A stretch of DNA of 22,286 nt from DASUZB01 sp036377075 (lineage in GTDB: Bacteria; Actinomycetota; CALGFH01): the NCBI GenBank assembly GCA_036377075.1, contig DASUZB010000201.1, positions 1 through 22,286 of the forward strand, read 5' to 3'. Of the stretch, positions 12,828 through 20,783 are shown in pieces. Below the pieces are notes generated by a model, which saw only the letters and a program-made list of their open reading frames with translations, was not told where the DNA came from and did no database searches. Numbering within the stretch: the first letter of the stretch is position 1; each line of letters opens with the position of its first letter. Position numbers and translations under genes: made by a program.

Positions 12828-14182
12828 GCGACTACGACGTCATCGTCGTCGGCGGCGGCTCGCCCGGCGAGCACTGTGCCGGGGCGCTGGCCGAAGGTGG
12901 CCTGCGCGTCGCGCTCGTCGAGCGGGAGCTGGTCGGCGGCGAGTGCTCCTACTGGGCGTGCATCCCGTCCAAGACGCTGCTGCGCCCCGGCGAGGCCGTC
13001 CACGGAGCGCGCGAGGCCGGCGCGACCGCGCAGGTCGACGTTCAGGCCGCGCTCGCCTGGCGCGACTTCATGGTGTCGAACTACTCCGACGCCGGACAGG
13101 AGCGCTGGCTGGCCGGCCGCGGCATCGACCTGCTTCGCGGGCGCGGCCGGCTCGCCGGCACGGGAGTGGTCGACGTCGACGGCGTCCGCCACACCGCGGA
13201 CCACGTCGTGTTGGCCAACGGCGCGGACCCGATCGTGCCGCCGGTTCCCGGCCTGCGCGAGCTCGAGGGCATCTGGACGAACCGCGAGGTGACCGGCATG
13301 AAGTCGGTCCCGCGGCGCCTGCTGGTGCTGGGTGGCGGTCCGGTCGGGGTCGAGATGGCGCAGGCCGTCCGCCGCCTCGGCGGCGAGGTCGCCCTCGTGG
13401 GGGCCGCGCCGCGCGTGCTGCCGCGCGAGGCCGCGCCGCTGGGCGAGGCGCTCGGCGAGAGCCTGCGGCGTGACGCGATCGAGCTGAGGCTCGGCGTGCA
13501 GGCGGCGGCCGCCCGTCGCGACGGCGAGGACTACGTCCTCCAACTCGACGACGGAGCCGAACTGCGCGGCGACCGGCTGCTCGTCGCCACCGGCCGCCGC
13601 CCACGCGTCGACGGCATCGGGCTCGAGGCCGTCGGGGTCGACGTGGACCCTCGCGGCATCCGGGTGGACGCGCGCCTGCGCGCCGGCGAGCGGTTGTGGG
13701 CGATCGGCGACGTCACCGGCATCTGGCCGCTCACGCACGTCGGCAAGTACCAGGGCGACGTCGTCGCGGCGAACATCCTCGGCGAGCCGCGCACGGCCAG
13801 CTACGACGCGGTGCCGCGCGTCGTCTTCACCGACCCGCAGGCCGCCGCCGCCGGCGCGACCGAGGCACGCTGCAGCGCGACGGTCGCGCTGAAGGACGTG
13901 GCGAAGACCGCGACCTACACGCACGCCTACGCCGACTCGAACGGCTTCCTCACGCTGCTGAGCGACGGCGAGCGGCTGACCGGCGCCTACGCGCTCGGCC
14001 CGGATGCGGGCGAGTGGCTGCAGCAGGCGACGCTGGCGATTCGCGCCCGTGTTCCGCTCGACGTGCTCCGGGACACGATCCAGCCCTTCCCGACGTTCTC
14101 GGAGATCTACGTCGACGCGCTCAACAGCCTGCGTGCCGCGATTGCGGCCGAGCGGCGGCCGTCCGAGGTGGAACCGCGATGA
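12824..14182 (+). CDS. FAD-dependent pyridine nucleotide-disulfide oxidoreductase, catalytic His replaced
   Basis: The 452-aa protein has the class I flavoprotein disulfide reductase order: FAD motif 'VVGGGSPGEHCAGAL' (8-22), redox-active Cys41 and Cys46 in 'GGECSYWACIPSK', NAD(P) motif 'VLGGGPVGVEMAQAV', second FAD motif 'RLWAIGDVTG', and a dimerisation domain. In dihydrolipoamide dehydrogenase and glutathione reductase the C-terminal motif is HxxxxE-like with His before Pro-Thr; here it reads 'QPFPTFSEIYVDAL', so the catalytic His is Phe while the Glu remains. A thiol substrate like lipoamide is therefore unlikely by the usual mechanism. In position it resembles actinobacterial relatives annotated as mercuric or quinone reductase-like. 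No pyruvate-dehydrogenase genes are nearby. Coupled by GTGA to the upstream small protein. Confidence 0.88.
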   Translation: MSDYDVIVVGGGSPGEHCAGALAEGGLRVALVERELVGGECSYWACIPSKTLLRPGEAVHGAREAGATAQVDVQAALAWRDFMVSNYSDAGQERWLAGRGIDLLRGRGRLAGTGVVDVDGVRHTADHVVLANGADPIVPPVPGLRELEGIWTNREVTGMKSVPRRLLVLGGGPVGVEMAQAVRRLGGEVALVGAAPRVLPREAAPLGEALGESLRRDAIELRLGVQAAAARRDGEDYVLQLDDGAELRGDRLLVATGRRPRVDGIGLEAVGVDVDPRGIRVDARLRAGERLWAIGDVTGIWPLTHVGKYQGDVVAANILGEPRTASYDAVPRVVFTDPQAAAAGATEARCSATVALKDVAKTATYTHAYADSNGFLTLLSDGERLTGAYALGPDAGEWLQQATLAIRARVPLDVLRDTIQPFPTFSEIYVDALNSLRAAIAAERRPSEVEPR

Positions 14183-14223
14183 GCGCCGCCACCGACCGGC
14201 TGTTCCTCGCCGTCTCACCCTGA
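14179..14223 (+). pseudogene. 14-codon remnant resembling the start of a 2'-5' RNA ligase (ThpR)
   Basis: An ATG overlaps the flavoprotein stop as ATGA and encodes MSAATDRLFLAVSP before a TGA. The stretch 'DRLFLAVSP' looks like the N-terminal strand of the ThpR/LigT RNA 2',3'-cyclic phosphodiesterase family (typical start '(M)RLFVAvdPP'). No continuation is readable in any plus frame, and the convergent oxidase gene ends only 36 nt downstream at 14259. The operon's third gene was therefore probably lost by deletion. The alternative, a chance short ORF, cannot be excluded. Confidence 0.35.
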
Positions 14224-14258
14224 TCCGTCGCCACCTCGACTCCTGGAGGCACGCGCCC

Positions 14259-15833
14259 TCACGGGTCGAGCAGGACGCCGGGGTTGAGCACGCCGGCCGG
14301 GTCGAGGGCGTGCTTGGCGGCGCGCAGCGCCGCGGCGAACGGCTCCGGCCGCTGGCGGTCGTACCAGGGACGGTGGTCGCGGCCGACGGCGTGGTGGTGG
14401 GTGATCGTCCCGCCGGCGCCGAGCACGGCCTCGGAGGCCGCCGCCTTGACCTCGGCCCACTGGGCCAGCTCGTCGCCGCGCCGGGCCGGGGCGAGCACGG
14501 TGAAGTACGGCGCGGCGCCGTCCGGGTAGGCGTGGGTCAGCCGGCAGGTGACCGCGCCGGCGCCGCAGGTCCGCTCGAGCGCCTTGCGCACCGTCTCGGT
14601 GACGCCCTCGACCAGGCCGTCGAGCCGGTCCCAGGTGACCGCCGTCTCGAACGTCTCGACCAGCACGCCGAGCAGGACCAGCCGGTCGCGCAGGTGCGGC
14701 GCGCGCACGAAGCTGGCCCGCCAGGCGCCGCCGCCTCCCCCGCCGCCGTCGCCCAGCGGACGTCCACCCACGTCGGCGCACAGCTCCAGCGCCGTGGCCA
14801 GGTCCTGCGCGACCGGGCCGCCGACGGACTCGAAGCCGAGCACCAGGGCGGCGTCGCCGCCGGCGAGCGTGCCGGTCATGGTCGCCTCGGCCCCGTCGAC
14901 CAGGCGGCAGGCCGCCGGCGCGAGCCCGGCCTGCAGCAGCCCGCGGACCGCGGCGGTGCCGGCCGCGAAGGAGCCGAACGCCACCGTCGCCGCGGCCCGC
15001 TCGGCGGGGCGCGGCTGCACCCGCAGCCAGGCCTCGGTGATCACCCCGAGGGTGCCCTCGCTGCCGAGGGCCAGCCGGTCCGGGCTCGGCCCGGCGCCGG
15101 AGCCCGGCAGCCGCCGCGACTCGTACACCCCGGCGGGGGTCACCATGCGCACCGACTCGACCAGGTCGTCGACGTGGGTCGCGCGGGTGGAGAAGTGCCC
15201 CGCCGCGCGGGTGGCCAGCCAGCCGCCGACGGTGGAGCGCTCGAACGACTGCGGGTAGAAGCGCAGCGTCAGGCCGTGCCGCCCGAGCTCCTCCTCGGCG
15301 CGCGGGCCGAGCGTCCCGGCGCGGATGCGCGCGGCCCGCGCCACCGGGTCCACCTCGGCCACGCCGGCGATGGCGCCGAGGTCGAGGGAGGCCACCCCGG
15401 CGAAGGCGTCGCCGACGGCCGGCTCGACCCCGCCGACCACGCTGGTGCCGCCGCCGAACGGCACCAGCGCCACGCCGGCCCGCCCGGCCCAGTCGAGCGC
15501 GGCGGCCAGCTCGGCCTCGTCGCGGGGGCGCAGCACCAGGTCGGGCGGGTGCTCGACCTGGCCGCGCAGCCCGCGCACCAGGTCCCGGTAGGAGCGGCCG
15601 AGCCCGTGCCGGGCACGGTCGAGCGGCGCGCCGGACGCGACCGGCGCCAGCGCCCCCGGCGCCGCCACCCGCGGCGCCGGCAAGGGCGAGAGCGGCCGCG
15701 GCCGCTCCGGCGCCTGCGCCGGGAAGCCGAGCAGCGCCTCCACGTTCGGGCCGAACGCCTCCAGCTCGTCCTGCCGTGGCTCCTCGTCCGCCCCGCCCCA
15801 TCCCCACAGCGCGTAGGTCGAGCTGGCTGGCAC
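14259..15833 (-). CDS. FAD-binding oxidase, alkyldihydroxyacetonephosphate synthase-like
   Basis: The 524-aa protein has the VAO/PCMH layout: N-terminal 'YALWGWGGADEEPRQDELE', FAD-binding 'VALVPFGGGTSVVGGVEP', 'LTLRFYPQSFERSTVGGWLA', 'LALGSEGTLGVITEAWLRV', and a C-terminal domain with the His cluster 'GGTITHHHAVGRDHRPWY' and 'LDPAGVLNPGVLL'. This combination is that of alkyl-DHAP synthase, the flavoenzyme that swaps acyl for alkyl on dihydroxyacetone phosphate in ether lipids. Bacterial relatives are common but their real substrates are largely unproven. A Gly-run (eight Gly) sits in a loop near mid-protein. GTG 15833 is chosen for its GAGGAG 5 nt upstream; GTG 15863 is in frame but lacks a ribosome site. 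Confidence 0.87.
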   Translation of the reverse strand: MPASSTYALWGWGGADEEPRQDELEAFGPNVEALLGFPAQAPERPRPLSPLPAPRVAAPGALAPVASGAPLDRARHGLGRSYRDLVRGLRGQVEHPPDLVLRPRDEAELAAALDWAGRAGVALVPFGGGTSVVGGVEPAVGDAFAGVASLDLGAIAGVAEVDPVARAARIRAGTLGPRAEEELGRHGLTLRFYPQSFERSTVGGWLATRAAGHFSTRATHVDDLVESVRMVTPAGVYESRRLPGSGAGPSPDRLALGSEGTLGVITEAWLRVQPRPAERAAATVAFGSFAAGTAAVRGLLQAGLAPAACRLVDGAEATMTGTLAGGDAALVLGFESVGGPVAQDLATALELCADVGGRPLGDGGGGGGGAWRASFVRAPHLRDRLVLLGVLVETFETAVTWDRLDGLVEGVTETVRKALERTCGAGAVTCRLTHAYPDGAAPYFTVLAPARRGDELAQWAEVKAAASEAVLGAGGTITHHHAVGRDHRPWYDRQRPEPFAAALRAAKHALDPAGVLNPGVLLDP

Positions 15834-15957
15834 GGCGGCTCCTCGGGTCCGGCGAACAGGCACCCACGACCGTACCAGGCTCAGGCCGGGACCCGGCGGC
15901 GGAGAAGTCCCCGTGCGCGCGGCGGCGGGTAGCGGGCCTCCACCGCGGCGCGACCGA

Positions 15958-17040
15958 GAGCCGCTCGGTCGCCGCCCGCTCCCGCGCCAGGCTGTCGCGC
16001 AGGTCCTGCTCGGCCTGCCGGCGCTCGCTGACGTCCCGGGCGATCAGCAACTCCCCGGTCGGCCGCCCGCGCCCGTCGGGCAGGGCGGAGGCGGTCAGCT
16101 CGTACGGGCGCCCGTCGAGGACCGCCTCCCCGCCGAGGTCGCCGTCGGACCTGGCAGCCCCGCGCGTGCGGGAGATCGCGCCGGCCCACCCCGGCGCCAG
16201 CCGTTCCAGCGGTTGCCCGACGGCCTGGCCGACCGGCTGGCCGAGGAGCCGCTCGCCGGCGAGGTTGGCGTCCACCACCCGCCCGTACGGGTCGGTCACC
16301 ACCACCGCGTCGCGCATCATCCGGAAGATCCGGCCGCGCGCGATCGGAGCCAGGTCGAGCAGCCGGAAGCGGAACAGGCCCCACACCAGCACCATGCCGG
16401 TCAGGACGAACAGGAACGGGGTCAGCTCCACCCGCCCGAACACCCCGACGTCCAGGTTGTGCAGCACGTTGGCCAGGCTCGGCAGCAACACGGTGACGAC
16501 CAGCAGCAGGCTCTGCCGCCAGCAGCGGCGCGAGACGTGCGTGAGGGTCCAGACGAACAGCGCCGTCGCGCCCCAGACGACCAGGTTCCCGTACACCAGG
16601 AACGGCCAGAACAGCGGCCCCACCCGGGCGATCGCGTCGGGGTCCCCCGCCGCCGACGCCGGGTACCAGCGGATCAGGTCGTGGGTGGCGCCGTTGGCCA
16701 GCAGCACCACGACCACGACCGGGGGAAGCGCCAGCAGCGCCATGGTGACCCGGTTCACCCAGCGTTCCCGGCCGGTGTACTGCATGATGAACGCGAACCA
16801 CGCCGGCGGCAGCGCCGCCACGCCGAGCCACTTGGCGTCGCCCCAGCGCAGCTTGTCCGGCAGCGACGAGGCGCCGAGCTCGAGGGCGTAGGCGACGCTC
16901 CACCAGCCGGCCGCGGCCAGCAGCACCACCAGGCTGGCGCCGGCCGCCGCCGCCCGGTGCCGCCAGACGTAGAACGCACCGGCGCCCAGGCAGCAGCCAC
17001 CAACCAGTGCCAACGTGCTGAAGAACCAGTGCCAGCGCAC
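15958..17040 (-). pseudogene. Truncated 7TM-PAS membrane sensor gene
   Basis: The frame encodes about 360 recognisable residues. First come seven hydrophobic segments in the pattern of the histidine-kinase N-terminal 7TM module ('FFSTLALVGGCCLGAGAFY', 'WLGVAALPPAWFAFIMQYTG', 'LLALPPVVVVVLLANG', 'GPLFWPFLVYGNLVVWG', 'LTPFLFVLTGMVLVWGLF'). A PAS domain follows ('MMRDAVVVTDPYGRVVDANLAGERLLG' to 'LLIARDVSERRQAEQDL') and the start of a coiled coil. The expected kinase or GGDEF output domain is missing: similarity stops near 15958, about 125 nt before the oxidase start, and the frame has no stop until 14215, inside another gene. GTG 17040 or 17073 could be the start. A lesion by deletion is most likely; a sequencing frameshift cannot rescue an output domain in the space left. 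Confidence 0.7.
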
Positions 17041-17084
17041 GCCGCGGCCCCCCCGCGCAGAACGAACAGGCACAATCGCAGCGA

Positions 17085-17115
17085 ATCATACGACAGCGGC
17101 ATGTCTCCGAGGCAA
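17085..17115 (-). promoter_or_regulatory. Promoter of the 7TM-PAS gene
   Basis: On the minus strand TATGAT (17085-17090) matches the -10 consensus at five of six positions. TTGCCT (17110-17115) lies 19 bp upstream as a weak -35. The predicted start of transcription is about 17078, leaving a short leader to GTG 17040 or almost none to GTG 17073. Confidence 0.5.
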
Positions 17116-17148
17116 CGCGAGCGGAACGGACGGCGAACGGCGGTCGGG

Positions 17149-18147
17149 TCAGGCGCCAGACGCCTCGACGAGGCCGGCCGAGTTGGCGATCGGCTCGGCC
17201 GCGCCGCCGCCCCGGGCTGGGACCACCGTGGCGAACTGGAGCAGCTCCACCAGCGTGAGGGCGTGGAACACCGGGTCCGGCGCGCCGAGTGCGCGCCACG
17301 CGCCGGTGCTGATCCGCGCCCCGGCGGCGGTGAGGACGAACTCGGAGCTCAGGCGCTCGCCGTAGAGCACCAGCGCGCCACCCTGCCGGGTCCGCAGCGC
17401 GACCGGCGGGAACGCCGCCGGTGCGAGCCGGTGGCTGACCCTGCCGAGGGTGAAGGCCTTGCGGTCGTTGGTGGCCTTCTGCACGAGGTTCCTCGTCGAC
17501 TCGTCGACCTTCAGCTGGCCGGCCGGCGCACCCTTCAGCCGGGCGTTCAGGAAGCCGGCGTGCGCACCGGCGACGGCTGCGGGTGGCAGGGCCAGGGCGG
17601 CGTCGTCGCGGCGGACGGCGACGGCGTAGCCCTCCTCGTCGGTCGCGACCGCCGGCACCCGCTCCCCCTCGTCCAGCACCACCGAGGCGCTCACCCGCCA
17701 GGGATCGACCGCCCGCTTGCGGACGAAGACCATCAGCACCGGCAGCCTGGCGGCCCCCTTGGTGGTCTCCGTCGCCGAGACCACGAACCACTTGGGGTAG
17801 CCGTCGAGCCTCGGGACGAGGTAGCTGGCGCCGGCCACCGTGAACGGCGCCGGCCTGTGCCGGTTCGCGGGGTCGCTGAGCGCCGCCATGCGCAGCTGGG
17901 CCTGCTCCACCGCGTACCGTCCGTCGGTCTCGACGGCGGCGACCACCCCCGGGTCCCACTTGGCGGCGAGGGCGCGGTTGGCGGCGAGGTAGCCCTCGAG
18001 CGCCTTCGCGGCCGCCGCACGGGTCAGCGCGGGACGGCCGGCCGCGGGCTCACCCCGGTTGGGGCGGACCGGCAGCGCGCACCCGGCCAGCGCGGCCGCC
18101 AGCACGCCGGCCAGCGCGAGGCGGAGCGGCGACCATTTCGTGCTCAC
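17149..18147 (-). CDS. Lipoprotein of unknown function
   Basis: The 332-aa protein has a signal peptide ending in a lipobox, LAGC with Cys23 as the lipidation site. The mature part begins with a helical repeat ('ALTRAAAAKALEGYLAANRALAAKWDPGVVAAVETDGRYAVEQAQLR' region) and then mixed strands ('YLVPRLDGYPKWFVVSATE', 'LMVFVRKRAVDPWRVSASVVLDEGE', 'ALVLYGERLSSEFVL'). It recalls large actinobacterial lipoproteins annotated only as domains of unknown function. It would sit on the outer face of the membrane. The GTG start overlaps the stop of the upstream membrane protein gene as GTGA, so the two are made together and may form one complex. Confidence 0.8.
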   Translation of the reverse strand: MSTKWSPLRLALAGVLAAALAGCALPVRPNRGEPAAGRPALTRAAAAKALEGYLAANRALAAKWDPGVVAAVETDGRYAVEQAQLRMAALSDPANRHRPAPFTVAGASYLVPRLDGYPKWFVVSATETTKGAARLPVLMVFVRKRAVDPWRVSASVVLDEGERVPAVATDEEGYAVAVRRDDAALALPPAAVAGAHAGFLNARLKGAPAGQLKVDESTRNLVQKATNDRKAFTLGRVSHRLAPAAFPPVALRTRQGGALVLYGERLSSEFVLTAAGARISTGAWRALGAPDPVFHALTLVELLQFATVVPARGGGAAEPIANSAGLVEASGA

Positions 18148-18791
18148 GGCGCCGCCGCCCGCGACCAGGCCGGCTCCGACCTCGCCGCTCGCGGCCGACC
18201 GCGCCGGCGCAGCAGCCGCACGCCACCGGCGGCCGCGACCAGGCCGATCGCGAGCACCCCGAGCGAGATCAGGAACGCACCGTCGACCTCGGCGGCGACC
18301 GCCACGTCGGCGTCGACGCCGGGGCGCGCGTCCCCGTTCAGCAGCGCGACCCGCCACTCACCGTCGGCGCTCCGCCACGACAGCTCCTGGCGTCCCCGGC
18401 CGCTGGCCGAGGCGGCCCAGACGTCGAGCCCGGCGGGCCTCGGGAGGCGCTGGGTGCCGTGGTCGACGGTCTGCTGGCGGGTGTGCCACGGGAAGGTGAA
18501 CCGGTACAGGCTGTCGTAGCGGCTGGCCCCGAGGTAGCTGTCGACCTCGTCGGCGTGGCCGACGCCGAGGAAGATCGGACCGTGGTCGCGCGCCTCGGCG
18601 CGCAGGTGCAAGGTCGGGCCGACCAAGCTGATCGCTCCCGGGACCGAGACGATCGCCGACGACGACGCGGTGAGCCGGTGGCTGGCGGTGCTGAGCGCGT
18701 CGTCGGGACCGACGACGGCGGCGGCCGCCGCTCCGGTCAGGCCGACCACGGCACCAAGGAGGAACGCGATGACCCCGAAGACGCGTCGCAT
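18144..18791 (-). CDS. Membrane protein with large extracytoplasmic domain
   Basis: The 215-aa protein starts at ATG 18791 (an in-frame start at 18827 adds 12 residues that overlap the operator). It has an N-terminal helix ('VFGVIAFLLGAVVGLTGAAAAA'), a roughly 130-residue outer domain ('SVPGAISLVGPTLHLRAEA', 'PIFLGVGHADEVDSYLGAS', 'QELSWRSADGEWRVALLNGD') and a C-terminal helix ('FLISLGVLAIGLVAAAGGVRLL') followed by a basic tail. The outer domain looks like a beta-sandwich of the kind seen in actinobacterial membrane proteins of unknown role. It is co-transcribed with the lipoprotein gene. Confidence 0.78.
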   Translation of the reverse strand: MRRVFGVIAFLLGAVVGLTGAAAAAVVGPDDALSTASHRLTASSSAIVSVPGAISLVGPTLHLRAEARDHGPIFLGVGHADEVDSYLGASRYDSLYRFTFPWHTRQQTVDHGTQRLPRPAGLDVWAASASGRGRQELSWRSADGEWRVALLNGDARPGVDADVAVAAEVDGAFLISLGVLAIGLVAAAGGVRLLRRRGRPRAARSEPAWSRAAAP

Positions 18792-18826
18792 ACGGCGGAT
18801 TCTTGCGGCAAGGCCGCGGCGGCACA

Positions 18827-18857
18827 TGTCCCTAGTTCAGGGGACAACGGAGGCCAA
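18827..18857 (-). promoter_or_regulatory. Promoter with TGTCCC-N8-GGGACA operator for the membrane protein/lipoprotein pair
   Basis: On the minus strand TTGGCC (18852-18857) and TAGGGA (18829-18834) are spaced by 17 bp. A perfect inverted repeat TGTCCC-N8-GGGACA (18827-18846) covers the -10 region, the position expected for a repressor site. The ATG is 36 nt further on, with no strong ribosome site. Confidence 0.5.
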
Positions 18858-18870
18858 TCCGTCATCGATG

Positions 18871-18895
18871 ACCGTCGCCGTTGGCCAGCGACGGT
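18871..18895 (-). terminator. Hairpin downstream of the ABC transporter operon
   Basis: ACCGTCGC/GCGACGGT form a perfect 8-bp stem with a 9-nt loop, 114 nt beyond the permease stop and just upstream of the next promoter. It is a candidate terminator without a T-tract. The rest of 18896-19008 shows no supportable gene. Confidence 0.4.
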
Positions 18896-19008
18896 GAGCT
18901 GCCCCTCAGCCGCGACCGCATCGCCGGAGCGCAGCCAGACGACCTCTTCGTACCGCGCCCTCCCATGGCCGATGTGACGATCGTGCTCAGATGCCGAGGA
19001 GCGCGCGG

Positions 19009-19917
19009 TTAGACGGCCCGGGTGCGGGTGGCGTACCAGCCAGTGACGAGCAGGACGGCGGCGAGCGCCACCAGGACGACCAGGAAGGTGAGCTGCAGCG
19101 GCCAGTATTGGCCGGCCGGGTGGTAGGGGACGCTGTGGCTGTTGCTGGGCTGGATGCTCCAGCCGCCGCGGGGCACCCCAAAGCGTGGACCGGCGGTACG
19201 ACTGGTTGGGGTGAGGGTGCGGACCGCCCACCCGGTCGCCAGGAACAGCACGAGAAAGCCGACCAGGGCGGCGCCGACGGCGGGCAGGGTCCGCCGCAGC
19301 CAGGCGCCAAGGGCCACGGCCAGGGCGAAGGCGAGCAGGATCTCGCCTGCCAGGGCCAGGTCCACGGAGAAGAACCAGATCCAGCGGGAGCTGGTCAGCC
19401 CGCCCTCGGTGAGCGGATGTTGCAACCGGTCGTTGGCGAGGCCGGCGGCCAGCCCGACGGCGGCGAGGCCCGTGGCGAGGGCGGTCACCTTCGTGGTGTA
19501 CCAGCGTCGCCGGGAGGTCGACTGGGTCCAGGCCACCAGTTGGGTGCGCTGCTCGACCTCCCGAGCGACCAGCGGGGCGCCGACCAGCGCGCCGATGACC
19601 GCGAGCGCGGCAGGGACGCCTTCCTCGAAGGCCGGGACGGCGAAGTTGTACCGGGTGGCGAAGGCCTCCTGCGGGCCGTTGGGATACCGCTGCATGAGGG
19701 CGTGGCAGACCGCGGCGGAGCGCACATGGTAGGTCCCGCTGGGGGCGTCCGGGAGAGGGCAACCGGCTGCTCGCATTGCGGCCAGCCAGTGGCCGTAGCC
19801 CGCCAGCCAGTGGTCGGCGCTCAACCCGGCGGCGAGCATCAGCGCGCACATCGCGGCCAAGGCCAGCAGCGCCCACAGCGCCTGTCCGCGGTGCTGCCGC
19901 CAGATCAGGCAGGTCAT
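19009..19917 (-). CDS. ABC transporter permease
   Basis: The 302-aa protein has about six membrane helices: 'ALWALLALAAMCALMLAAG' near the N-terminus, then after an outer loop 'ALAVIGALVGAPLVA', 'ALATGLAAVGLAAGLA', 'VDLALAGEILLAFALAVALG', 'ALVGFLVLFLATGWAV' and 'LTFLVVLVALAAVLLVTGW'. The cytoplasmic sequence 'AREVEQRTQLVAWTQS' is typical of permeases paired with YtrA-type regulators. The first outer loop holds Cys residues ('GCPLP', 'AVCHAL'). Its ATG overlaps the ATPase stop as ATGA. The substrate is unknown; relatives respond to cell-wall antibiotics. Confidence 0.88.
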   Translation of the reverse strand: MTCLIWRQHRGQALWALLALAAMCALMLAAGLSADHWLAGYGHWLAAMRAAGCPLPDAPSGTYHVRSAAVCHALMQRYPNGPQEAFATRYNFAVPAFEEGVPAALAVIGALVGAPLVAREVEQRTQLVAWTQSTSRRRWYTTKVTALATGLAAVGLAAGLANDRLQHPLTEGGLTSSRWIWFFSVDLALAGEILLAFALAVALGAWLRRTLPAVGAALVGFLVLFLATGWAVRTLTPTSRTAGPRFGVPRGGWSIQPSNSHSVPYHPAGQYWPLQLTFLVVLVALAAVLLVTGWYATRTRAV

Positions 19918-20783
19918 GCCAGCGCCTCCGCGCGTCTCGGGTGGTCCTCGTCGAGGTAGCCGAGCACCAGCTCGTCGAAGGTCGGTTGCGCCTCGTCCAG
20001 CCCCGGCCCGGTGGGGGTGGAGACGTCGGACCGCACCAGCGCGATCGTCCGCCCCGCGGTGGTTCGCGAGTGGATCACCGGCCATTGGCCGGTCTGCGAC
20101 CAGCCGGCCGGGCCCGACACGGTCCGGTGGGTCTGGCGGAGTTGCTCGATGTCGCCAGCCAGGCGTACCCGTCCGGCGCGCAGCACGATGAGGTAGTCGC
20201 AGATGCGTTCCAGCTCGGCCACGACGTGCGAGGAGAACAGCACCGCAGCCCCGGTCTCGGTGCACGCGGCGAACATCGAGGTGAGGAACTCGCGGCGGGC
20301 CAGCGGGTCGAGGTTGGCCAGCGGCTCGTCCAGCAGCAACAACTCCGGGCGCTTGCCCAGCACCAGGGTGAGGGCGACCTGGGCGCGCTGGCCGCCGGAG
20401 AGGGTGTTGATGCGGGCGCGGAGCGGGATGTCCAGCCGTCGGATGCGTTCGGTGGCCACAGTGCTGTCGAAGCGTGGGTTGAGGCAGCGGCCGACCTCGA
20501 GGACGTCTGCGACCCGCAGCCGCGGCCACAGCGGGGCGTCCTGGGCAACGTAGCCGATCCGGTCCAGCCGGCGGGCGGGTGGGGCACCGGTGATCTGCAC
20601 GGTTCCGGTGGTTGGCGGCAACAGGCCTGCGGCCATGTTCAGCAGCGTGGTCTTGCCCGCGCCGTTGGGGCCGACCAGTGCGACCACGCGTCGGGGCGGG
20701 ACCACTACGGTGCAGTCACGAACCCCCCAGACGCCGCGGCCGTACCGGTGGCCCAGCCCGTCCGCGCGCAGCATCGGCGTCAT
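19914..20783 (-). CDS. ABC transporter ATP-binding protein
   Basis: The 289-aa protein is a complete nucleotide-binding domain: Walker A GPNGAGKT (38-45), Q-loop Gln81, signature LSGGQ (128-132), Walker B LLLLDEP (148-154) and H-loop His186 ('FSSHVVAELE'). About 70 extra residues follow ('SGPAGWSQTGQWPVIHS', 'TFDELVLGYLDED'), as in exporters of the YtrB/CcmA group. It would power the permease encoded next. Overlaps of 4 nt with both neighbours (ATGA each) place it in the middle of a tightly coupled operon behind the GntR gene. Confidence 0.93.
   Translation of the reverse strand: MTPMLRADGLGHRYGRGVWGVRDCTVVVPPRRVVALVGPNGAGKTTLLNMAAGLLPPTTGTVQITGAPPARRLDRIGYVAQDAPLWPRLRVADVLEVGRCLNPRFDSTVATERIRRLDIPLRARINTLSGGQRAQVALTLVLGKRPELLLLDEPLANLDPLARREFLTSMFAACTETGAAVLFSSHVVAELERICDYLIVLRAGRVRLAGDIEQLRQTHRTVSGPAGWSQTGQWPVIHSRTTAGRTIALVRSDVSTPTGPGLDEAQPTFDELVLGYLDEDHPRRAEALA

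Noticed and set aside
14215..17073. Single 952-codon sensor protein
   Set aside because: Only the first ~360 residues resemble a known architecture; the rest is the oxidase gene read out of frame.
18847..19008. Minus-strand frame with RYEEVVWLRSGDAVAAEGQL as a small gene
   Set aside because: Continues out of the permease gene in a wrong frame, has no ribosome site and meets the operator; no family recognised.
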